Positions 1-5,731 of a stretch of DNA of 6,281 nt are shown here, one piece after another. The notes beneath the pieces were generated by a model, which was given only the letters and a program-made list of their open reading frames with translations, did no database searches and was not told where the DNA came from. How positions within the stretch are numbered: the stretch's first letter is position 1; each line of letters starts with the position of its first letter. The position numbers and the translations under genes were made by a program. The stretch comes from Eubacterium sp. (GTDB taxonomy: Bacteria > Bacillota > Clostridia > Lachnospirales > Lachnospiraceae): contig JAFZXD010000159.1 in the NCBI GenBank assembly GCA_017616955.1, forward strand, positions 1 to 6,281, in the 5' to 3' direction.

Positions 1-394
1 CATCAACCTTTCCCTCAAAAACACGACTGATGATCAGGTTCATCTCTTTAAGAAGAAGTCCTGCTACAACAAGACTGATGACAACAATTTCTGATGAAGC
101 AAGCACACGAATAATCCCTGTTTTCTCATTAAATCTTGTGCTGAGAAAACTCGGGAGAGTTATTATTCCGCCACTGATTCTGGAATATCTCATAAGTCTG
201 AAAGCCTGAATATTCCACAATATGATCATGCAAACAAATATACCCAGATATTCCCAGAATATACCGGCTCCAAACAGGTATATATAAAATGGCAGAACCA
301 CTATACCCATAAACCCTACAAGAAAAACAGTGGTAAGAAATCCCAGCTGATATCCCTGCATATTCTTTCCTTTTGCAAAATCAAGTATGTTCAT
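1..394 (-). CDS. Sodium:solute symporter (SSS)-like membrane protein, N-terminal part, truncated by the window edge
   Basis: An open frame of 131 codons runs from an ATG at 394 to the window edge without a stop. The translation begins MNILDFAKGKNMQGYQLG and has hydrophobic stretches at about residues 16-38, 41-61 and 98-117. Residues 64-90 contain RLMRYSRISGGIITLPSFL followed by STRFNEK, which resembles the SSS family signature around TM II-III of PutP (RLR, TLP, RF, D/E-K, then an R-I stretch). The start is fixed because the codon just before it, in the same frame, is the thiN TAG stop. A possible Shine-Dalgarno GGAGA lies at 406-410, 11 bases upstream, inside thiN. By my manual comparison with PutP the protein begins just before TM II: the usual first helix is absent, and the Asp-Met-Ser sodium-site stretch of TM II is replaced by hydrophobic residues. 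It may be a divergent transporter or a non-transporting membrane or sensor domain; what follows is outside the window. The family call is fairly sure, the function is not. Confidence 0.65.
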   Translation of the reverse strand, partial: MNILDFAKGKNMQGYQLGFLTTVFLVGFMGIVVLPFYIYLFGAGIFWEYLGIFVCMIILWNIQAFRLMRYSRISGGIITLPSFLSTRFNEKTGIIRVLASSEIVVISLVVAGLLLKEMNLIISRVFEGKVD

Positions 395-1033
395 CTAATC
401 GATGGTCTCCATAATAATCAAATAATCGTCGCTGCATATATATGCCTCGTCCGATGTTATCTCGTTACTTATGCCCAGACCTTTCTCTGCCGGCAAAGTG
501 TAATTCTCAAGAGGATACTTAAATCCTTTCAGAGTTATACCTTCTGCCTTATCACCATAAGGCATGATGGAAATGTACTTACCAAGGGCATTTTCTTTTT
601 TTATATATAACTCGCCTTTAGCAATTCTGATACGATTGGTCTTGTTCAGTAGATAGGCCGATATACCTGCATCATATGCATTCTTCAGTATTCTGACTGA
701 TGAAAATGTATGATCCAGTCTGCTTCCTGTACAGCCCATCATTATTATCTCTTCCGGACACATATCAATGGCATACTTCAGTGCATGCTCGGTATCCGTA
801 TCATCTTTTTCCGGAATCAGAAGTTCCGTATCATATAACTCTGTGATCCTTATCTTCTCTTCTGTGGATACAGAATCAAAATCGCCTATGGCCTTATCAA
901 TCTTTATTCCTGCTTCCGATGCATATACAACACCCTTATCGGCGCCGATAACATACACATCGTCCATACTATCAAACGTTTGTCTGAGAAAGCTTCTGTC
1001 TACTTCTCCGCCCGCTACTATAAGACATCTCAT
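395..1033 (-). CDS. thiN: Thiamine pyrophosphokinase
   Basis: This 212-residue cytoplasmic enzyme transfers pyrophosphate from ATP to thiamine, giving thiamine diphosphate. Its length is typical of the family. Visible motifs are the N-terminal LIVAGGE (4-10), ADKG (31-34), GDFDS (50-54), KDDTD (76-80, the acidic metal/ATP site), GCTGSRLDHTF (100-110, the family GxTGxRLDH motif) and GISNE (187-191) in the C-terminal beta domain that binds thiamine. The ATG at 1033 overlaps the rpe stop as ATGA, and a good GGAGA ribosome binding site sits 7 bases upstream at 1041-1045 inside rpe. Its TAG stop at 395-397 is followed at once by the next gene's ATG in the same frame. Position after rpe is conserved in Firmicutes. 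The cofactor it makes is used by transketolase, which consumes the Rpe product, so the pairing makes metabolic sense, although that link is inference. Confidence 0.95.
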   Translation of the reverse strand: MRCLIVAGGEVDRSFLRQTFDSMDDVYVIGADKGVVYASEAGIKIDKAIGDFDSVSTEEKIRITELYDTELLIPEKDDTDTEHALKYAIDMCPEEIIMMGCTGSRLDHTFSSVRILKNAYDAGISAYLLNKTNRIRIAKGELYIKKENALGKYISIMPYGDKAEGITLKGFKYPLENYTLPAEKGLGISNEITSDEAYICSDDYLIIMETID

Positions 1034-1713
1034 GACATAATCTCCAAAAAGTCTTTTACATTTTTTTCAACATCACCTGTAAAAACAGATGAACCTGCTA
1101 CGATGACATTTGCCCCCGAATCAAGAACAGTTCTTACGTTCTCCAGGGTCACACCGCCATCAACTTCTATATCTATTTCTTTTCCTGCAGCTTCAGCCAT
1201 CTCACGAATAGCTGCTATCCTTCCGTAAGTTTCGGGAATAAACTTCTGACCTCCGAAACCCGGTTCCACACTCATCACAAGTACCACGTCAAGATCGTCG
1301 ATCAGATCTTTAACCACTGTAACAGGTGTTGCAGGTTTAAGCGAAAGACCGCATTTAATCCCTGCAGCTTTTATCCTTCGAAGGTTTTCTCTTACATCTT
1401 TTATAAGATCAACATGCTGCTGTCTGACAGCCTCATAATGAATAGTGAATACATTGGCTCCCGCATTTGCGAAATCATCCAGATATCTGAGTGGATTCTT
1501 AACCATCATATGCACGTCGATTATCGCATTGGGAAGAGCCTTTCTGACATACTTCATAATAGGCATTCCAAATGATATGTTCGGAACAAAATCCCCATCC
1601 ATAACGTCAACGTGTATCATCGTTGCACCTGCCGCCTCAGTCTTCCTCAGTTCTCTCTCCATATGTCCGAAATCAATCGACAGTATAGATGGTGAAAGTT
1701 TATTCTCTATCAT
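1030..1713 (-). CDS. rpe: Ribulose-phosphate 3-epimerase
   Basis: This 227-residue TIM-barrel enzyme interconverts D-ribulose 5-phosphate and D-xylulose 5-phosphate in the pentose phosphate pathway. It is full length. The N-terminal LSPSILSIDF (6-15), HVDVMDGDFVPN (34-45, with metal ligand H34 and ligand/catalytic acid D36), IDVHMMV (65-71, with metal ligand H68), SVEPGFGGQKF (148-158, the flexible loop over the active site), DGG (185-187, second catalytic Asp D185) and the phosphate-binding AGSSVF (206-211) are all present, so the enzyme should be active. The ATG at 1713 is 4 bases after the rsgA stop, and a strong AAGGAGA ribosome binding site at 1724-1730 lies within the last codons of rsgA. 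The 3' end overlaps thiN by 4 bases (ATGA), typical of translational coupling. Nothing suggests transfer or decay. Confidence 0.97.
   Translation of the reverse strand: MIENKLSPSILSIDFGHMERELRKTEAAGATMIHVDVMDGDFVPNISFGMPIMKYVRKALPNAIIDVHMMVKNPLRYLDDFANAGANVFTIHYEAVRQQHVDLIKDVRENLRRIKAAGIKCGLSLKPATPVTVVKDLIDDLDVVLVMSVEPGFGGQKFIPETYGRIAAIREMAEAAGKEIDIEVDGGVTLENVRTVLDSGANVIVAGSSVFTGDVEKNVKDFLEIMS
1041..1045 (-). promoter_or_regulatory. Ribosome binding site of thiN inside the rpe 3' end
   Basis: GGAGA on the minus strand lies 7 bases upstream of the thiN ATG at 1033, within the last codons of rpe. It supports the overlapping ATGA start. Confidence 0.75.
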
Positions 1714-1717
1714 TGCT

Positions 1718-2602
1718 TCAGTATCTCCTTTTGGATTTTATCTCTTCATATAAGTCAACATAGCTTTTGTATCTTTTTTCAGATATCTTTCCTTCTTCGA
1801 CTGCTTCTTTTATGACGCAGTCAGGCTCAGAGATATGAGCACAGCCTGTAAATCTACAGCCGCCCAGCAAGTCTCTGAATTCTCTCATATAATGCTGAAG
1901 CTCCCCCTCCTCTTTACACATTACATCTATTGAACTATACCCCGGAGTGTCTATGATCAGACCCTCTTCATTAATCGGAATAATCTCCGCATGTCGCGTA
2001 GTATTCTTACCCCTTCCGATCTTCTCACTTATCCCACCGACCTCCATCTTATACTCCTGCGTGATGGAATTGATAAGTGATGATTTGCCGACTCCCGACG
2101 GCCCGGAAAGAACTGTCATCTTCCCGCGAAGTATATCCTTTATATCGTCCAGCCCCTCACCGGTCTTATTGGATATACACAGTGTTTTATATCCGGCATC
2201 ATCGTAGATCTTTCGAAGTTCGGAAATGTCATCTCCCTTCTCATCCAGATCAGCCTTGCTGATGCATAATACCGTTTCTATATCCTGCATCTCCATATTG
2301 ATGAGGAATCTATCGATCAGTTCACGTCTCGGGCTTGGATTCATAACAGAAAATATCAATACAACCTGATCGGCATTTGCTACCGCAGGTCGTATCAGAC
2401 AGCTTTTTCTCTCATGAATATCAACCAGATAAGCAGTCCCTTCCTTCTCCTGAATAGGTTCAATATCTACTATATCTCCTACAAGCGGAGTTCTTCCCTG
2501 CTTCCTGAAAAGCCCTCTGGCTCTGCATTCATATAAAGTACTAGCGGCATCTACATAGTAGAAGCCGCCGATTCCTTTAATTATTCTTCCTTCTAATACC
2601 AT
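1718..2602 (-). CDS. rsgA: Ribosome small-subunit-dependent GTPase RsgA (YloQ/CpgA type)
   Basis: This 294-residue circularly permuted GTPase acts late in 30S subunit assembly. Domain order: N-terminal OB fold (about 1-65, EGRIIKGIGGFYYV), then the permuted G domain with G4 as SKAD (115-118), G5-like SNKTGEG (144-150), P-loop GPSGVGKSS (167-175), switch I region with TTRH (201-204) and G3 DTPGYSS (218-224), then the C-terminal zinc domain with C249, C254, H256 and C262. G4 is SKAD rather than the usual NKxD. I chose the ATG at 2602, 1 base after the prkC stop, with GGAAG at 2609-2613 as ribosome binding site. It starts MVLEGRIIKGIGG, like other RsgA proteins. A longer frame to 2671 would add 23 residues over prkC and is unlikely. 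In B. subtilis the orthologue CpgA is a reported PrkC substrate, so adjacency to the kinase is meaningful. Confidence 0.96.
   Translation of the reverse strand: MVLEGRIIKGIGGFYYVDAASTLYECRARGLFRKQGRTPLVGDIVDIEPIQEKEGTAYLVDIHERKSCLIRPAVANADQVVLIFSVMNPSPRRELIDRFLINMEMQDIETVLCISKADLDEKGDDISELRKIYDDAGYKTLCISNKTGEGLDDIKDILRGKMTVLSGPSGVGKSSLINSITQEYKMEVGGISEKIGRGKNTTRHAEIIPINEEGLIIDTPGYSSIDVMCKEEGELQHYMREFRDLLGGCRFTGCAHISEPDCVIKEAVEEGKISEKRYKSYVDLYEEIKSKRRY
1724..1730 (-). promoter_or_regulatory. Ribosome binding site of rpe inside the rsgA 3' end
   Basis: AAGGAGA on the minus strand lies 10 bases before the rpe ATG and is made from the last Lys-Arg-Arg codons of rsgA. It supports the ATG at 1713 as the start. 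Confidence 0.8.
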
Positions 2603-2603
2603 A

Positions 2604-5000
2604 TCATTCTTCCGAATATGAAAGTTTAAGCGACTGCGAGAAGAAAGCTGTACAATCTGCACCTTCTTCATCTACAACAGTAAACAGAATCTGTCCGTTA
2701 TTGTATTTGAGACCTGCAATCTCACCGGAAACATCTATGTGAGTATTCTTGGTAGTCGTCTGGAATACAAGATGATTTCCATCATTGTCACTTATATATA
2801 CATTTACATTTAAGTTCAGTCTCTCTTCTTCATTGTCAAAATCATTTGCAACTATAGAACCTGAAACTGTACCTTTATATGACTTCTCTTCTGCACCCTT
2901 GCTTATAACAAAGCTGACAGAAGTTCCTTCTTTAACCTCTGTTCCGGCAGGAACGGTCTGTCTTATAACCTTACCTTCTTCTACATCGGAACTGTATTCA
3001 TATTCGATGTCACCAACCTGAAGCTTAGCTTCTTCGATAATGTTTCTGGCCTCTTCCTCTGAACGACCTGATACATCAGGAACAGCAACTGTTTTCTCTT
3101 CAGCTCCCTGACTGACATATAAAATAATTGAGTCACCTGCCTTGGCTTTATCTCCGCCTGCAGGATCTGTATAAATAACCTTACCATCTTCTACATCATC
3201 ATCAAACTTGTAAGATCTGGTAGGTTTAAAACCCTGCTTCTTCAGAAGGCTGTAAGCCTCATCTTCATCCATATTTTTCACATCGGAAACTTCAAGTTCT
3301 TCTGCTCCTGCACTAACTGTGATAGTAATCTCAGAATCCTCAGGAATCTCAGTCTGAGCTTCTATACTCTGACTGATAACATATCCTTCACGAACATCAA
3401 CCGAATACTCTTCAACAAACTTATAATTTGTAAATCCCGATCTTTCAAGGTCCTTCTCTGCAGCCTTCTTGCTGAGACCGATAACATCAGGCATCTTTCT
3501 CATAACCTCTTCGGTTGTAGCTTCAGTATCTTCTGTAGTCTTCTTAGCTTCTGTTGTAGCAGTTGTAGTATTTCTCTTCTCTCTGCTTCCGAAACTGAAC
3601 CATCCCATAGTACTTCCGATAATAACGAATATAATAATGGCTACGATTACAGCTGCAGCGATTCCTCCAACCATAACAGCTTTCTCAAGCTTTGGATCTA
3701 CATCTGTATCGTCATCATCATCTTCATAATCATGAGTACTTTCATACTCATCATCACTTACTTTCTTAAGCCCGGAGGACTTATGAGTCTCCGGTTCAAT
3801 CTTTCTTGCAGGACGTCTCTGCTTATCACGTTCTCTGTTCTCTCTCTCACGTCTTTCGAATTCTCTGCTATCGTATTCGTCCGGTTCATCATAGAACTCG
3901 TCATCAGACTGATTGAGGAGAGCTTCTATTCTACTTCTGTCAGGAGCCACTGTAGATGATACAGGAGCACCATTGTTATTATATCCATCATTTCTGTTAT
4001 AACCATTCTGATTATATCCCTGCTGGTTATAAGCATTCTGATTGTATGCATTTGCACCATATGCATCTTCACCCAGATCCTTAGCAGAACTTCCGTTCTT
4101 GATACGCTGCATATCTTCACTTGTAAACTGCTGAGTAGGTGCACCAGAAACAGTTGCAGGCGCAACGATAATATCTATATTAGGGTTTTCTTTAACCCTC
4201 TTAAGATCCGCAATAAGAGCAGCCGCAGTGAGATATCTTCTCTCCGGCTTCTTCTGTGTGGATTTAAGTATGATTTTCTCAAAACTCTGGAATATATCAG
4301 GATACAGCTGTCTCGGCGGTATCATATCATTCTGAATCTGCATAAGAGCTATGGCAACATTTGTATCCCCCTCAAAAGGAACACGTCCTGTAACCATCTC
4401 ATACATAGTGATACCAAGTGAATATATATCACTTCTCTCATCGCAGTATCCACCTCTGGCCTGCTCAGGTGATATATAATGCACTGATCCTATACCTGTT
4501 GTAGACATGGTTGTAGAGGTAGCTGCTTTTGCAATACCAAAATCAGTTACCTTAATATTTCCACTTTTTGATACAATGATATTCTGAGGTTTAATATCTC
4601 TATGAATAACATGATGCTCATGGGCTGCTTCCAGTCCTGATGCAATCTGAATAGAAAAATCTATAGCCTGACTCATACTGAGTCTTCCGTTAAGGTTAAT
4701 GTACTCCTTGAGAGTTATACCCTCAACAAGCTCCATAACAATAAAATATCTTCCATCATCTTCACAAACATCATATACACTTACGATATTGGGATGTGTA
4801 AGTCCGGCAGATGACTGTGCCTCTGCTCTGAACTTAGAAACGAAGTTCTGATCTGAACTGTAATCTGATTTAAGAACCTTTATAGCTACAAATCTTCTGA
4901 GTCTTTCATCTTTTGCACGGTATACTGTGGACATTCCACCGGTACCGACTACATCTATTATTTCATATCTATCATCTAGTATTGTTCCAGGTTTTAACAT
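2604..5000 (-). CDS. prkC: PASTA-domain membrane Ser/Thr protein kinase, PrkC/Stk family
   Basis: This 798-residue kinase senses cell-wall material outside and phosphorylates Ser/Thr of proteins inside. The kinase domain (about 12-270) has the glycine loop GTGGMSTVYRA (19-29), K41 in VAIKVLK, E60 on helix C, HRDIKPQN (133-140, catalytic D135), DFG (153-155), a Thr/Ser-rich activation loop (161-168) and GSVHYISPEQARGG (171-184), as in Hanks-type bacterial kinases. A long linker (about 272-440) carries Asn/Gln/Tyr repeats, an Arg/Glu-rich part and an Asp run. One transmembrane helix (about 441-463) is followed by a Thr-rich spacer and three PASTA domains (about 502-566, 568-633, 637-702). A final region of about 95 residues is predicted to be beta-rich and is not a PASTA repeat. 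B. subtilis PrkC is about 650 residues; the extra length here is largely the linker. The ATG at 5000 has an AAGAGGTGA ribosome binding site at 5004-5012. The stop is 1 base before rsgA. Confidence 0.97.
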   Translation of the reverse strand: MLKPGTILDDRYEIIDVVGTGGMSTVYRAKDERLRRFVAIKVLKSDYSSDQNFVSKFRAEAQSSAGLTHPNIVSVYDVCEDDGRYFIVMELVEGITLKEYINLNGRLSMSQAIDFSIQIASGLEAAHEHHVIHRDIKPQNIIVSKSGNIKVTDFGIAKAATSTTMSTTGIGSVHYISPEQARGGYCDERSDIYSLGITMYEMVTGRVPFEGDTNVAIALMQIQNDMIPPRQLYPDIFQSFEKIILKSTQKKPERRYLTAAALIADLKRVKENPNIDIIVAPATVSGAPTQQFTSEDMQRIKNGSSAKDLGEDAYGANAYNQNAYNQQGYNQNGYNRNDGYNNNGAPVSSTVAPDRSRIEALLNQSDDEFYDEPDEYDSREFERRERENRERDKQRRPARKIEPETHKSSGLKKVSDDEYESTHDYEDDDDDTDVDPKLEKAVMVGGIAAAVIVAIIIFVIIGSTMGWFSFGSREKRNTTTATTEAKKTTEDTEATTEEVMRKMPDVIGLSKKAAEKDLERSGFTNYKFVEEYSVDVREGYVISQSIEAQTEIPEDSEITITVSAGAEELEVSDVKNMDEDEAYSLLKKQGFKPTRSYKFDDDVEDGKVIYTDPAGGDKAKAGDSIILYVSQGAEEKTVAVPDVSGRSEEEARNIIEEAKLQVGDIEYEYSSDVEEGKVIRQTVPAGTEVKEGTSVSFVISKGAEEKSYKGTVSGSIVANDFDNEEERLNLNVNVYISDNDGNHLVFQTTTKNTHIDVSGEIAGLKYNNGQILFTVVDEEGADCTAFFSQSLKLSYSEE
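2609..2613 (-). promoter_or_regulatory. Ribosome binding site deciding the rsgA start
   Basis: GGAAG on the minus strand lies 6 bases upstream of the ATG at 2602, within the last codons of prkC (Ser-Glu-Glu-stop). It is of medium strength, but it supports the shorter 294-residue RsgA over the 317-residue reading. Confidence 0.6.
2895..3497 (-). repeat. Three consecutive PASTA domains of the kinase ectodomain
   Basis: Three units of about 65 residues follow each other with almost no spacer. They begin at MPDVIGLSKKAAEKDL, EVSDVKNMDEDEAYSLL and VAVPDVSGRSEEEARNII, and each ends in a beta strand followed by VSAG, VSQG or ISKG and an acidic AEE. Each has the PASTA pattern of an alpha helix after the first strand and a middle E/D-G-x-V-I motif (EGYVI, DGKVI, EGKVI). 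PASTA domains of this family bind peptidoglycan fragments or lipid II. The second unit lacks the usual Pro after the first Val and has diverged (VSDVKNM). Confidence 0.9.
3612..3680 (-). other. Transmembrane helix segment of the PASTA kinase
   Basis: Residues 441-463 (AVMVGGIAAAVIVAIIIFVIIGS) of PrkC form one uncharged hydrophobic stretch. It is preceded by an acidic cytoplasmic run and KLEK, and followed by a short aromatic segment (MGWFSF), SREKR and a Thr-rich stretch. This places the N-terminal kinase inside and the PASTA domains outside the cell, the normal topology of the family. Confidence 0.9.
3972..4064 (-). repeat. Degenerate tandem repeat encoding Asn/Gln/Tyr-rich units in the kinase linker
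   Basis: Inside prkC, residues 313-343 read as five imperfect units of about 5-6 residues: NAYNQ, NAYNQQ, GYNQN, GYNRND and GYNNN, after an initial AYGA. At DNA level the plus strand shows a recurring 15-18 base unit of the type ttctgattatatcc with variations. The segment lies in the cytoplasmic juxtamembrane linker between the kinase domain and the transmembrane helix and should be disordered. Such short in-frame repeats can expand or contract by replication slippage. The repeat is directly visible; any function is unknown. Confidence 0.85.
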
Positions 5001-5003
5001 ATT

Positions 5004-5012
5004 TCACCTCTT
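5004..5012 (-). promoter_or_regulatory. Ribosome binding site of prkC
   Basis: AAGAGGTGA on the minus strand lies just upstream of the prkC ATG at 5000, in the 11-base gap after the phosphatase stop. It is the clearest dedicated ribosome binding site between two genes here and contrasts with the weak site before the phosphatase. Confidence 0.8.
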
Positions 5013-5731
5013 TATATGGAGATTATTATAACGGATATATTGTCATTGCCGCCATAATAATTCGCTCTACTTATCAGTGAGGATACTGCATCCTCAAGAT
5101 CCGGACTATCAACCACTATATCTCTTATTTCATCATCTTCAACCATATTGGAGAGACCGTCTGAACATAACAGCACCTTATCTCCTTCATTTAATTGAAG
5201 CTCAAAGAAGTCCGGCATGGCTTCATCTCGTGAACCCATAGCTCTTGTAATTATATTTTTTTCAGGATGATTCCTGCCTTTATTTCGTTCCAACTGACCA
5301 TTCCTTATAAGTTCTTCAACCAGGGAATGATCCATCGTAATCTGCCTTATATCATCATTAATAATATATAGTCGGCTGTCGCCTATATTCGCGACATACA
5401 AAGTTTTCTCTTGAAAGACAGCCGCAACCATAGTGGTGCCCATGCCCATCTTGTCCCTGTCTTTTTCTGCTTCCTTAAAAAGCTCATTACTAGCGTAAAC
5501 AAGCGCTCGCTTCAGCAGTGAGACAGGACTCTTGATAGTCGACTTCCTGATAAAATCGGTTATCACACTTATAGCATACCTTGAAGCAAAGTCGCCGGCT
5601 GCATGTCCACCCATGCCATCAGCAACAAGAAATAGATTCGGAAGCGGGCCTATAGGAGTCTCGCTTAGGAATATACTATCCTGATTATTGCTTCTCTTTC
5701 TGCCTTTGTCAGTTTTTCCGGTAGATATCAA
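5012..5731 (-). CDS. prpC: PP2C-family Ser/Thr protein phosphatase (PrpC/Stp), TTG start
   Basis: This 239-residue metal-dependent phosphatase removes phosphate from Ser/Thr of proteins and is the usual partner of the PASTA kinase encoded next to it. All PP2C motifs are visible: KTDKGRKRSNNQD (6-18), LVADGMGGHAAGD (35-47, metal-binding D38 and G39), MGTT (97-100), NIGDSRLY (115-122), DHS (134-136), NHPEKNIITRAMG (154-166), CSDGLSNM (189-196, metal-binding D191) and GGNDNISV (227-234, metal-binding D230). It is full length, soluble and has no signal peptide. The start is a TTG at 5729-5731 overlapping the rlmN TGA stop as TTGA. An in-frame TGA lies two codons upstream and the next Met is M40, after the first metal-binding motif, so TTG is the only reasonable start. 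Only a weak GGTG (5739-5742) precedes it, so translation probably depends on ribosomes finishing rlmN. The gene ends 11 bases before prkC. Confidence 0.95.
   Translation of the reverse strand: MISTGKTDKGRKRSNNQDSIFLSETPIGPLPNLFLVADGMGGHAAGDFASRYAISVITDFIRKSTIKSPVSLLKRALVYASNELFKEAEKDRDKMGMGTTMVAAVFQEKTLYVANIGDSRLYIINDDIRQITMDHSLVEELIRNGQLERNKGRNHPEKNIITRAMGSRDEAMPDFFELQLNEGDKVLLCSDGLSNMVEDDEIRDIVVDSPDLEDAVSSLISRANYYGGNDNISVIIISI

Noticed and set aside
980..1228. Plus-strand open frames across the thiN/rpe junction and elsewhere
   Set aside because: All plus-strand frames lie antisense to well-supported conserved genes and show no recognisable domain.
2603..2671. A 23-codon N-terminal extension of rsgA starting at ATG 2671
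   Set aside because: It would overlap the prkC coding region by 68 bases, the added residues are not RsgA-like, and the ATG at 2602 has a suitable ribosome binding site and gives the typical N-terminus.
2981..3187. Minus-strand open frame of 68 codons within prkC
   Set aside because: It lies in another frame over the second and third PASTA domains, has no family features and no separate start signal, so it is a shadow of the kinase gene.
3469..3729. Plus-strand open frame opposite the kinase transmembrane/Thr-rich region
   Set aside because: Its hydrophobic Ser/Val-rich translation is the antisense of the Asp/Glu-, Thr- and hydrophobic-rich kinase segment. There is no credible ribosome binding site or homology.
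3972..4064. CRISPR-like array suggested by the short repeats
   Set aside because: The units are 15-18 bases, degenerate, without spacers, and in frame within prkC, so they are a coding tandem repeat.
5001..5011. Possible promoter or terminator between the phosphatase and kinase genes
   Set aside because: The gap is only 11 bases and is filled by the prkC ribosome binding site.
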